This document shows, in pieces, positions 11,501 through 22,500 of a stretch of DNA of 36,111 nucleotides (its first letter is position 1; every line of letters starts with the position of its first letter). Below the pieces are notes generated by a model that worked only from the letters and a program-made list of their open reading frames with translations, was not told the origin of the DNA and did not search any database. A program made the translations under genes and the position numbers. This stretch comes from Dinochytrium kinnereticum (Eukaryota; Chytridiomycota; Chytridiomycetes; Chytridiales; Chytridiaceae), in assembly GCA_027604005.1 (NCBI GenBank), contig JADGJT010000219.1:1-36111 (forward strand), written 5' to 3'.

Positions 11501-13917
11501 TCAGTATCAGTATTGTTTTGTGCCCGCCAACAATCACGGCTCTGGCGTCTCTCCGTGGGGACGGTGACAAAGATACGGATAGCACGGGGAGCCCATCCAC
11601 GGACGATACTACTGCGAAAAATCGTCCGCCGAGTGCGGTGAAAGGAAGTCAGGAGCGAGCGTCGAGAAGTCGACAAGGGACTGCAGGGACGGAGAGAATC
11701 AAGGCCGAAGAAACGATCTTAAAAAATGGGGGAATGGTGAAAAGCTCCCTGGATCAACTGACAGCTGTTAAGCTCTATAAAGGAGTAGACGACACATGCC
11801 TCACATTCTTGGTGCCATGTACAGTTAGACGATCGTTCCGTCCACAAACAGAACCCGAGCGCCCGAAATCGAGGCCGGGGACAATTGCGGAATCTCAACC
11901 GATTGACGATTCCAACACAATCTACCTGGAGATAGTGGCACCAATCGTTCGACCTGACATCCTCCTGACAGATCCGGATTCTGGCACGCTCGATTTCGAT
12001 AAAGTCCCGGTTGGAAAAACGGTGGTCCAAATGTTCACCATCCAAAACATCACCGATCGCACGTTAAAGCTCCAACACGAAGGTTTAGATCCGGCTGGAC
12101 CTTTCTCTATTTCAAAGCCATTGGAAGATCTTGGGCCAGAAGGGTCTCAGGTTGTGGAGATTGCGTTTAATCCGATGGGAGAGGCGACGTTTTTGGCGGA
12201 TTTCGTTGTGTTTACGACTACAACGCAGATACGTGCGCGATTAAGAGGGAATGGAACTATCCCGACACTTCAGATTGAGCCTTCAGAGCCACTTATATAT
12301 ATGGGAGACGTGCCGATTGGAGATGTAACAACAAAATCTTTCAAAATATGCAATACGGGCCAGTACCCTCTGAACTGCACCTTATCACTTTCAACCGTTC
12401 ACCCGCTTCAACCGTACCCAAGAACCTACGGCACAGTTAACTTTAGCCGTCAGAACGCCTTCTCACTCAGCACAACTCAGCTAACCATACCCACAGGAAC
12501 AAAGCAGGAAGTCACTGTTAAATTCAGCCCCGACCGCGAATCGGACCTCTTCTTCGATCATATTACCATAGACGTCTGGGGAATTCCCAAACCCCACGTG
12601 ATTAAACTTCATGGGCGATGTTGGGATACTAGTACAGCATTGGTAGGGTACGATCCTCCACCCGAGACAATGGAAGAGGACCCATTTGCACTTCCCCCTA
12701 GATTCGAGTTTGAATTTGCTCAAAAGATGTATAGCGGGAATTTCCCGGTGGAGTTAAGTTACTACGACCTCTTCCCAACGGAGAAGCCTATAGCGTCACC
12801 ATTAGTTACAGATGGATTGAGCTCTCAGAATGCTTTGTTGGCGGGTGCAACTGTCGCTCCAGCCCAGAGGAACGGTTCTGCGGAACCAAAGAAAGCGAAA
12901 GGGAAAGACTCTTCAAAGGATTCTGGTGCGGCGGCTATGACGGAGGAATTTTTAGGGGATCTGCTGAAAATGACTTCTAGGGAGACGGTCCGGTTTGTGA
13001 CGGTAACATGTCCATGGAAGAAGCATGAGCACAGGAACACTTGGTTCGTGGAAACGCGGGAACTCCAAATTGTGAACCTTAAACCAACCAGTTTCGCTAA
13101 ACCTGAGACGACTAAGCGGCCACCAGTTGCGGAATACACTATCGAACCGTGGTCTGGGACGTTCGAGTACATGGAGTTATACAATGAGTATGTTCAGCTT
13201 CCTCCGCCTAAGATGAGTTTGGATGACACAATGGCTCGGTTCATTTTTGCAGATTCTGCAAAGGGAACGTTAGAACTGGGGACTTCTAAGTCTTTCAAGA
13301 TTCAAATCCATAACCCCGTTAAGGAGTTTTGGGCTGCCATGAAAAACTATGAAGACATATTCAACCTCAAAATCACGAACCCAATACCCCCCTCCGTCCC
13401 GCAATCCCATAAACTACCTCATCAAGACCCCTTTTCCTCCAGCTTATCCCTCTCGAGAAAGTCAATCAACACCCAAGATGACACGAAACATGCGCCACCC
13501 CCACCTATCGCACCACGCATAAGCCATACAGATGCACCTGATACGTCTTACCTTTCCCCGTCAACCAGTCTTCCACCTGAAGCTCGACCAGCAACAAGTG
13601 GGCGTCAACGTCGACCTTCAGTCACAACTCTAGACGTTCAGGGAGCAGACTCAGGAACGTCCTTAGAAGTTGGTGGAAAAGGACGTCGGAGGTCCAGCAC
13701 GTCAAGATCGAATTTGTCGTTGGCGGTTATGGTGGATCCGTTGAATGAGTTTTCTTGCCCGGCGAGAATCGAGAGTTGCTTTAGGGTAACAGTCAGGGGA
13801 GGGTATCGATATGTGGATCCGAAGGGAGTGCCGGGCCCTACTGAGGGGAGGGTTTGGATTGTGAAGGTTGTGGCAGAGGTGCCGCCATTGTTTGCTAGGC
13901 CTGCGGAGATAAAGTGA
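5518..13917 (+). CDS. CFAP74: CFAP74 (cilia- and flagella-associated protein 74), central-pair projection protein
   Basis: CFAP74/FAP74 belongs to a projection of the C1 central-pair microtubule in motile 9+2 axonemes, so this gene marks a flagellated cell. The exons are 5518-5808, 5914-6697, 6814-7175, 7269-7847 and 7966-13917, about 2,655 residues with all phases closing. The order is: a Gln/Ala/Ser/Pro-rich N-terminus; an acidic, disordered region; long charged coiled coils (encoded at 7560-7850 and 8000-8520); then a series of Ig-like ASH/MSP repeats. The first repeat (about 8770-9090) has the family hallmarks KVYRKKLLLTNTS, PPGRMSAGMVCEVEV and GCSTRKC, followed by FGTCVLGDTVSR. Further ASH-like repeats follow (for example near 9840, 10600 and 11950-12640). 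It is much longer than the human protein (about 1,580 residues), mainly by N-terminal and linker extensions. The start is uncertain: 5518 is the first ATG in the frame that splices on to exon 2. Confidence 0.88.
5640..5760 (+). repeat. GCA/CAG-rich low-complexity tract in CFAP74 exon 1
   Basis: Imperfect CAG/GCA/GCC triplets. They read as Gln/Pro/Ser in the frame that continues into exon 2 and as poly-Ala in the next frame. This is typical replication-slippage sequence. It makes the choice of reading frame here difficult. Confidence 0.6.
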
Positions 13918-14267
13918 GGGGTTATTTTTCGACATGTTAACTTGGTGCCCTTTTTCTCTGTGTATAAAGCACCTGAAATAGACTGTACTAGATGTACTAT
14001 TGTTTTATTGTCTAAATTACATTTGTATCGTTCGGCCGTCGGGAAAAGACTTTTTACTCTTTCACATGGCTTTGGATATTTACCGAAGATCTGAAGATCC
14101 CTTTATTTTATTCCGTCAATCCCAGACGCTTTGCTCAACATGCGATTAACAGCTTCATACAGCATCAATTAACTCAATGCTCGCTCAAGGACCTTGAGTA
14201 TTGCTTGACTGTTCGACCCGATATACGCGACGCCTCAATACCAAAAAGTGATTCTTAGACTTACAGA
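13918..14267. promoter_or_regulatory. Spacer between CFAP74 and the next plus-strand gene
   Basis: 350 bp between two plus-strand genes. It holds the CFAP74 3' flank (AT-rich near 13960-14040) and the upstream region of the 14268 gene. No open frame or RNA gene is evident, and no promoter motif can be named. Confidence 0.4.
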
Positions 14268-16139
14268 ATGCCTTCTCCCGAAGTCAGCCCAACGACTGCA
14301 GTAGCCACTTCACCAACCGATAGTGCCTCGTCTCCATCAAAATACAAGCCTACCGATGACTTATCTCAGTTATCCGTCATGGCGGCTCTATCGTCGATTC
14401 GCGATGAAATGAAGGTGGCCTGCAAGGGCCTGGAAGAAGAGATTGATTCCATCCACAGAAAGATAACACTACTGCGTTTGGATATGGAAGCTGTGGAAGG
14501 CAAAATGGCCAGAGCCGAGAGGTTTGCTGGATCACAGCCACCATTCGAGCAGCAGCAGCAATTAACCATCAACCCCGTTATTGTCCCCGCTGCATACGGC
14601 GGCGTCAACCACAATAATAGCACATCAGCCTCGCAACATTTCAGCCAGCAGTATATACATCCAAACGCCTTCTTCAGCCCTTTTGCCAGCTTTTACCAGT
14701 TTCAGAGACATCGAATGGACCCAAATGGGCCAAACGAGGAAGATCCTGCCAAGGCGTGGGAGCGCTGGGTGGAGGCTTCATCAAATGGAAGGCCCGAGAT
14801 GAGTAATCAGACAGCGTTGGCGCTGCCGGATGGAAATAATCGGACGGCGAAGTGGGTTGAATCAGTTAAGTCAGACATAGGGAGCGAGGCGGGTGGCATG
14901 GATGCAGTTGGTGACAAGAAGACAAGACGGGGGTTGATGAACAGTGGTATGGATATGGCCGTCACGGTTGCAAAGGCGAGTGCCGGCATGATCCTTCCAG
15001 GGAGCCTTCGAAGGATGGTTGAGTCGGCGCTTGGCATATCGCAGCTCGAAGGGAAGGGTCAAGCCTCAAATGATTCATCGTTGATGGGGATCAAAAGTAT
15101 GGAGAGAGACGGAAGGCTAGCGGAGTTTATAGAGTATGACGACAAGTCGTCATCTTCAACTCGGACCGCCAAGCCTTTGCATAACCTGGCTATCGACTAT
15201 CCTAAGCCGTCTTCAGCAAGGCATCTGAAGCTACCCGACAGCATCATTTGCAGGATCGTGTTCTTTTGTGTCCAACAGCAAAGAAGCAAAGAACCACCTT
15301 ACACAGCCTCATCAGGACAAGGTAAAACGCTTTGGGCCTTTCGCAGTATCTCCAAGGAATGGAAACGCGTGGTTGCTACTATGGCCCAAGAAAATGCGGA
15401 TCAGAAGGCTCGTATGATGGCTCTATTTAAGGGAGGACCTCGCGTGGCGCCTACTAAGAGGCTCTTTATGCGACTCAGAGTGGTGGAGAACGTGGATAGA
15501 ACAGGTTTGCTAGTTGTTGATGACAGCGAGACGATCCTAGGACTGGATTTCAACACTCAAAAGCTGTCACAACAAAGTGCCCGACTTTCTCCTCAACGCC
15601 TAATTGATATGAACGCGGATAATCAAAGTCATATTCCAGCCTCATTACCGACCGGAAGAAGCGTATCATCCTCACTTTCATTCAGCCTTGGGGCCTTTGC
15701 CGAAGAAGGATTGTGGAAGAGCTCTGAAAGGGTTACAGTTCGATTTGCAGTAGATTTATGGACAACAGACGGGCCAAAGCTAGGCGGAATGATGGATATA
15801 GAACTTATTTTTGCATCTTCGGGCTCGGATAGCGAGGAAGGAGAAGTCAAGGTTGCTGAAGTGGCAAAGCTTCGGTTAGGCGCAAAACAGACGGCCCTGC
15901 CTGGCGTAAAGATTGCATATACGCTTTCAAGCTCAAAGGATATTGGGCGGGAGCAGGTCAGTAGGCGACGCGGTGCTGCGAAGGGGTATCTTGGTCTAGC
16001 TAAGAAGCTTCTTGGGGACGACGAGGAAGACCATTTGGTTGATAGCTGTGAGCTCCAATCGGTTATCAGGAGGACCCTGAAAGTGAAGGAGGTTGTTGTC
16101 CCCAGTGTCGCCTATGTTGTTGGCCCGTTGGCGTGGTAG
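14268..16139 (+). CDS. Coiled-coil protein with an F-box-like segment, family not recognised
   Basis: A single uninterrupted exon of 623 residues, unusual among its intron-rich neighbours. The N-terminal 40 residues are Ser/Thr/Pro-rich. Residues about 38-85 form a charged heptad-like coiled coil (IRDEMKVACKGLEEEIDSIH). A Gln-run and an aromatic stretch follow. At about 323-372, LPDSIICRIVFFC leads, after a polar insert, to LWAFRSISKEWKRVV. This has the L-P-x-x-I-[2-helix]-x-S-K-x-W layout of an F-box, which binds Skp1 in ubiquitin ligases, but the insert makes it atypical. The C-terminal part (about 395-560) is rich in beta-like segments without repeats I recognise. The ATG follows an AT-rich 5' flank. 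Role in protein turnover is an inference from the F-box-like segment only. Confidence 0.8.
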   Translation: MPSPEVSPTTAVATSPTDSASSPSKYKPTDDLSQLSVMAALSSIRDEMKVACKGLEEEIDSIHRKITLLRLDMEAVEGKMARAERFAGSQPPFEQQQQLTINPVIVPAAYGGVNHNNSTSASQHFSQQYIHPNAFFSPFASFYQFQRHRMDPNGPNEEDPAKAWERWVEASSNGRPEMSNQTALALPDGNNRTAKWVESVKSDIGSEAGGMDAVGDKKTRRGLMNSGMDMAVTVAKASAGMILPGSLRRMVESALGISQLEGKGQASNDSSLMGIKSMERDGRLAEFIEYDDKSSSSTRTAKPLHNLAIDYPKPSSARHLKLPDSIICRIVFFCVQQQRSKEPPYTASSGQGKTLWAFRSISKEWKRVVATMAQENADQKARMMALFKGGPRVAPTKRLFMRLRVVENVDRTGLLVVDDSETILGLDFNTQKLSQQSARLSPQRLIDMNADNQSHIPASLPTGRSVSSSLSFSLGAFAEEGLWKSSERVTVRFAVDLWTTDGPKLGGMMDIELIFASSGSDSEEGEVKVAEVAKLRLGAKQTALPGVKIAYTLSSSKDIGREQVSRRRGAAKGYLGLAKKLLGDDEEDHLVDSCELQSVIRRTLKVKEVVVPSVAYVVGPLAW

Positions 16140-16417
16140 TGAGTGAGGGCGATTATTATTGCTGTGCGTCAACTTCACGCGTGAATGAATAAATGAAAAG
16201 AAAACCTGAAGCAAGCAACCACCACCCGTTGGTCAGCAGGGGAAGTATTCTTTTGAGTCACCTGAGGGGTCAAATTCCACCAATTTGAGTTTGTCACGGT
16301 GACTGCTTCTCCCTCTGCTGCTCCACCCTCCCGCTGGCCAGCCTTAAAAAGGGACGTTTGCACAGACTGCTACCTCTCGTCTCCAGCACGCACTTCCTTG
16401 CACACGCACACCCGGCT

Positions 16418-19350
16418 ATGTCTTCTCCCATTGCTTTCAAACGATCTGCTAGCTTCAGCAGCACGGCAACTACAACCAGCACCGCAAGCAGCACAACGCT
16501 GCTAGGAGGTTCACCCTCATCCATCACTTCGGATGGCATCAATGCTTCCCATTTTGCAGCATCGCCACCCCCCTCTCCAACGACCTTTATAAATGAGAGA
16601 ATCACACGAGATCGCACTATGTCACTGGTAAGTCATCTTCGCCGCAGCCACAACTTCATAGGGTGTTCTTTTTATTGAATGTGTTCTCTTTCATGACTTC
16701 GGCTTATTCATTTTTAGTATGAGTGCCATCCCGTCAACTCGCATGACTTGCTTTTCTGATGAGATGCTTGCAATTGTCACGATTTGCTCCTTGTCCCTTA
16801 ACCAAGCTTTCTGGCAAGGGATATGTATATTTTTAGCATTTTGAGGCCCTGAATGATGGCTGATTTGAGATCATTTCACTGTAATATACTTGTATCTACT
16901 TCTCAACTTTTACAATATTCATTAAGTGAGCCTTCGGTTTAAGCAGTGAAATCCGGCGGTTTACGCCTATTCAGTTCGAACTAAAATTTCCAAAGATGGT
17001 AAATGCTGGAAGAATGCTGGCTCCAACACGTCGATCTCTGGGGTCGTTGCTTTTGAACTCGCTCTTGCCAAGCCCTGTTAAACTTCCTTCTTCTCCTTTG
17101 GGTTCTTTCCAGAATCTCTGGTCAATCCGAGATTTCCCCAAAACTATAACGGCCAGGACTGCTTTTTACTAGCGACCACTTTCTATGTATCATCTCCCAG
17201 GATGGCACCGGCCTTAGTCGATGGCATCGGTTGGGCCAGAATCATGATGGGTCAGATGCTCCTGATAGTGGTTTCTATACTGTTTGGGGGTTTGAATACC
17301 ATCAGTTGCATGCTGTTGCGTCTCATCATGTCAGCCTTTGGTCCAGCATCAATGGAGTGGCCGCCAGTGTCCATGACATGGAATCTTTTACCCCCTCTTG
17401 ATCCAGCAGTGATTGCTGCTATAGCTGCTATATGCTGCATGGAGATTTGTAATGCTGCCGCGACCTCAGCACCTATGGTATGATTGCTAAAATCCTAGTC
17501 CTATCATCTTACTTCACAAAAAGCACGGAATGGCAGGTATCTTCAAGCACTGCATTACAGCCGGCATCAACGTGCTTGGGAATATTATGATGGCGATTAT
17601 ATTTGCTAAGTAGGTATTTTTGCTCAACATGTTGGCTTTAGGCTTGATTATGTTTAATGCACAGTCTTATTTGCTCACGACTTTTCCCCTCAAGATTCGA
17701 TCCTGCGTCTGCACGAATTTCCTTTCTCATTGGACATGTTTTTATGTGGATTATTGGTTAGTAGCTTATGAGCATGTGTATCTAATAAATTTGAAAGCCA
17801 TCTATATCTGGAGAGCCATGTTTATAGGCATCGGCAAAGGAATGCAAAATAGTGAATCGTTAGAGGCCACTATCGATAAACGGCCTTGGTTCATGCGACA
17901 TCTGGCTCACTTGAAAGAAGTCCGTTTAGACTCTCTTTGGTGTTTCTGTTTGAACGTATTTTTTCTTTCTTCTTATACGCGGTGTACTAATTAAGCTATC
18001 CAAGAGCGTTATATCAGCTTTAGCTGTCTCTTTCTTTCCGTTTGTGCTCTCAGGGGGGTTTCAAGTTTTCTTAGCGCAGCAGGACAATGTTTTGGTGGTG
18101 CTTATTATTTCTGCAACCTTCCCCTTCTTTCAAATTATTGCTCAATGCGCATTCTTGCAGGTTGTATTTGGTAACATGAAAGGGAATTTGGTTACTTACT
18201 TTAACAGACTTTCTCAAAAGACAAGATAACAAAGCTTGGAACCGAAGCCTATTTTTTATCCATTTACGTAATGTTTCTCATGCCTTCACGAACCCTTCTT
18301 TTACTTAGCGCAACGCATATTTCTGGTAAGTAAATAACGATTTTGGCCAGTTTGAACGTTAATAATTAAACTCTCCCATCTATTATCTATCGTCTTTTTT
18401 TATTATTATAAAAATTTTAAAAAACAAAACCAGGTCGCCAAATAGGAGTCTCGGCTATCTCCCAACTATTTAGTAAAGTAGTTCCACGAATTATTGGGAT
18501 TATATGGCTGAGATTACAGAATCGAAAGCGCCTTATTAATGTTGACATTGACACGGAAGAAGGAAATGAGTCTAGGAAAATTTCGAACACCTCCGATTGC
18601 AACGGATACTCACAAAAAATGCGAGAAGCGACTATATATAAACTTTCGACGGGGGAACCATGTAGCTTTCAGGATTCAGAGGGAGAAGATGATTTCCATT
18701 TGATAAGCACTGAAAAGGTTTCGAAATGTACCCGTCCGCATGTTGTTATGAGCAACGCTGATGTAGTAGAAGCTGGAGGACCTCACAAGCCGAACAATAT
18801 CAGCAATAGTTTGAGTGAAGGGCCAAAGGGTTCATCAACAGGAACTGCCTCTGGCATTAGCAAAGTTATGCAGGCTACTATAACAGTGCTCATGAGTTCG
18901 AGCGCAGAAGTTGCATATGAGACATCTCGTAAAGACCAGGCTTTAGCAGAGTATCTCTCACTTGCTTTGGGATTATCTGTTGTGTTAGTATATCCTGGAG
19001 ACATGGGCGTGACAAATCCCATCAACATAGTGAAAGCGTGTTTTGTCCACTTTGCTTTTGCTCTTGCCATTGAATTCATCATTATCATGATTGAGAGGAC
19101 TTACGGTGGGTTGATTTTATGATATCTTAGTCAGCAACTTTCAAATGTATACTTATCGTTCATAAACGTTTTTACTGCGATATCAATAGGTCTATCAGGA
19201 TACAGTGTCTCATTTCCTCACTGGACGAATGCATTTCCATTTCTTGCTGCATGTGCGCAGCATAGTTTTTGGCTGATCTCGGGAGGAAAACGGCTTTTTT
19301 CACAGGGCCCCTCTTCTAGGACGAGACCCTGGCCCTGGCAGGATTTCTAG
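16418..19350 (+). CDS. Multi-pass membrane protein of unknown family
   Basis: My ten-exon model closes in frame at 674 residues: 16418-16627, 16975-17120, 17201-17477, 17524-17609, 17695-17756, 17828-17955, 17996-18160, 18208-18325, 18434-19105 and 19190-19350. A Ser/Thr-rich N-tail precedes about nine hydrophobic spans, for example MLLIVVSILFGGLNTISCML, PAVIAAIAAICC, LGNIMMAIIFA, ARISFLIGHVFMWIIG, VISALAVSFFPFVL, VLVVLIISATFPFF and FLSIYVMFLMPSRTLLLL. A polar loop of about 150 residues (Ser- and charge-rich) then leads to two last spans (LSLALGLSVVLVYP; FVHFAFALAIEFIIIMIE). Alternative junctions that also keep frame exist: 17919 versus 17955 as donor, 17996 versus 18005 as acceptor, and 18170 with 18220 around intron 7. 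The join of exon 1 across a 347-nt intron is the weakest; 16996 is an alternative start. It converges on the ATPase gene. No transporter signature was recognised. Confidence 0.62.
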
Positions 19351-19543
19351 GATCAGCTCCACTCTATTCTTCTCGGTTATTATTTGTAAATGTTGATAGA
19401 CATAACTGTTACGTATATATTTGCGGAAATATCATGTTCAAAACGTATGCTATATTTATTAAACATTTTGAGGGCTAGAATGAAAACAGTATTAATGACA
19501 AGATTGGGTTGCTTTGATCAAAGGGCATGCCATTTCCTACACT

Positions 19544-22500
19544 TTAGCGGTATTGAGAATCTAATTGAAAGAACTGGTGAGATAGTTTTGAAAGATAGCA
19601 GTTTACCTCTGTTGACGGTGTTAAGTTAAGCTTCACTCCAGAGTATGAAGGAGATGAGAATCTTTGAGGCCAAACTGGCGAAAAGAACGTCAGTAGAAAA
19701 CGGGAGATAAAAAGAAAGTGTACGCTTACGTCTCTGTAAAACTATTCTTCTCAGTATAGAATAGGCAATTAGTATCGGCCCACAACCAAGTGGGATCAGC
19801 AAATAAATAGGATCAAGCCTCATTGACGTGTAAAATAAAGCTAAGGAGAGAGTAAATTAAGTAAAGAGATAGTGACTGGATTTGCTCACCATTAGTTGGT
19901 GGTGTATAAACAATAATTAGGCCGAAAGTAACTCCCGCCACGATAGCTAGCCAAATAGTCCTGTTTGAGTACATGAATTGTCCAACAGGCATTCTAAATC
20001 GGGCTTTGCATGCAAAAAGGTTCCAAATCTGGATGATGAGAATGGAGAGATAGAAGGCGGACTGAGCCTGGCTGAGAGCCTCTAATTGTGAGTCGCCGGG
20101 CTATATTTCGCGAATTCAGAGAAAGTTAGGGTGTGATAAAAGAAATCCACTTTAAGAATAGGGTAAATGACTTTGCAAAAATCAAGAACGAGTGAGCTCA
20201 CAATCATATTCCCATTTTGTAACTCAAATTCCGCGCTATGTGGCTTAAATCCTCTAAGCTTCTGAATACGCTTCGCATCAGTCGGCGTAATTCCCCAGCT
20301 GAAGTAAAATACAGCAAAGAAGGTTATGAGAGTTCCACCAGTTTCGATAAGTCCGGCCTCAAGATAAGCCCAGCTAAGCACTTCTGCATCAACTAGTCTC
20401 TCTCCGGTAGGAAGAGAAACGAGCGCCCTCCATTCCTTTATTTGTGCCGTCCAAAATCTCCTATCCGTAAGCACAACTCTCATTTCCTTGATGTACTGCT
20501 TCCACCTGGATCCCAGCACCGCATGAGTCTCTTGATCATCAGAAGCCTCTAAAAGATGATCTGGAGCTCCATCGTCTAGGAGGTCAACACTGAGGCTAAG
20601 GCCCGCCTTCTTATTCGATATGGTAAGAGGTCTGCCTTCTTCAACGTTGTGATTATCTTTCTGGGCCCGGGCTGCCATTGCATCTTGCGCAGCCTCCTTC
20701 ATCTCTTTTTTGGCCTGACGAGCAACCTTCATAGCTTTCGCAGACTCCTCTGTAACAGGCTTTCGTGGGCCGAGCCACATCAGGCCACTTAAGTCTTCTG
20801 GAGGCTCCCATGCAAACGACAGGGTCATGAAGAGTTCGAATCCGAGGTCGACCATGAGAATTTGGACAGCTGTTAGAGCTAGGGGAAGTGGCACCACGAC
20901 GAAGAGGAGATAAGGAAATATCTCCGGCATAATATGGGTGAGTGAGTACTGGATACTGAAGCAGATTAGACAATATATGAATAATCAAATTACCTTTTCT
21001 ATTAAGGTGTTCAATATCGAGTTGATAAATTAAAATGGATTGAATGCAATCTAAATGGTAAAGGAAAGTGCATTTGTTACCTTTAGGTTCATAAAGATCA
21101 GCCGCCCTGTAAAGAAGCAATATGTAATATAAAATAAGTAACAGATCAACCATAAAGAAGGTACCGGAGACTCACCTTCTAGTATTCCATTGACAGTACT
21201 TGCAAAGTTATCATCTAGAAGGATCATACCCGCCGCCTCCTTACTAACATCACTCCCAGTATGATTCATAGCAATCCCAAGATCCGCCTTCTTCAATGCG
21301 GCAGCATCGTTAACGCCATCTCCAGTGACACCCACAATATGCCCAAGGCCTTGAGCTCTCTCGACAATCGCAAGCTTCTGAGCCGGGGAAGTCCTGGAAA
21401 AGATTATCTCCTCTTTTGATAAAAGGTCATCCCATTCGTCATCTGACATGATCTGTATTTTTTCTCCAGTAACAACCATTGCTTTTACTTCCGAGTTTTG
21501 AATAGATGAGACGGGGCGGCCGGTTTCTTTTGAAATATCTTCCTTTGTGGGGAATGTCAGGAGGTTAATCCGACGGGCGATAGCAGCGGCCGTTAAGGGG
21601 TGGTCCCCTGTTATCATGACCACCTTAATGCCCGCCTCTCGTATCTTTCCAATAGCTTCTCGTACACCTCCCTTTGGCGGATCTTCCATTGATACCAAAC
21701 CTACAAAGGTGAGTCCCGTCTAGAAGACAGCAATTAGCCACTATAAACCTTAATTCTTGATACGGAATCAAGATTGTTTGAAAGGTAGACTAACCGTTGG
21801 AAAATTCTTCTTCTCAACGCTGAACCTAAAGTTATCCGGAAATTTCCTTCCAGGCAACCAAAGCTGCGCAAATGCAAGCACTCGCTCTCCCCTCGCTGCC
21901 ATTTTCTCGTAAACCTGGAAGAATTGCGTCTTATGCATCTCTGTCAAAGGTTCCGGCTTCCCGTTTAAGAGGATAGTAGTGCAGCAATTAAGGACCTTCT
22001 CGGGGGCTCCTTTCACGTGCATTGTAAGGCCTCCGTCGCTATGAGCCTTTCGATGAACGGTAAGATGGGTTTTTGTCTCGGAAGAGAAAGGGATTTCGAA
22101 GACCTTGGGGTAGAGCGAGGCGATCTACCCGCAAAGAGTTGTTCGAGAGGAAGAGTTAGCTGCAGTAACAATGCGAAAATACACCTTATCAATATTTGCA
22201 AGCCTTTGAGTAGCAAAAAATAATAATCCCTTGTCAGTCGCATCGCCAATGATATTTCTTTCAATCGCTTTTCCAACGTTCGATTCAAAGCGAGCCCTAT
22301 GTTTTAAACGTCAAGTCTGCATCAAAAATCATATAGCCAAACCTTGTACATGTGGCACTTATGTGAAGAACTTGAGCTACACCTGGAGTCTCTACCCGCA
22401 AAGGCTTCTCACCGAGCGGCACCTTACCCTCACCAGCAAACATTGTGCTAAGATTGGTCCAGACTCGCGAAACTCTCATCTCATTTAAAGTCAATGTTCC

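Noticed and set aside
16996..17175. MVNAGRMLAPTRRSLGSLL... as an independent small mitochondrial protein
   Set aside because: Its frame ends soon after, but splicing at 17120/17201 carries it into the membrane-spanning exon, so it fits better as part of the multi-pass gene.
17201..17400. Alternative frame DGTGLSRWHRLGQNHDG... as the coding exon
   Set aside because: It meets stops within the exon (TGA near 17399, TAA later). The other frame stays open to 17477 and splices in phase to HGMAGIFKHC.
19626..19730. ATPase ending at 19626 by reading through
   Set aside because: Possible, but the segment 19729-19675 has a strong donor (GTAAGC), a TACTGAC branch site and a CAG acceptor, so a final intron with an end at 19544 is preferred. 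Neither tail shows recognisable homology.
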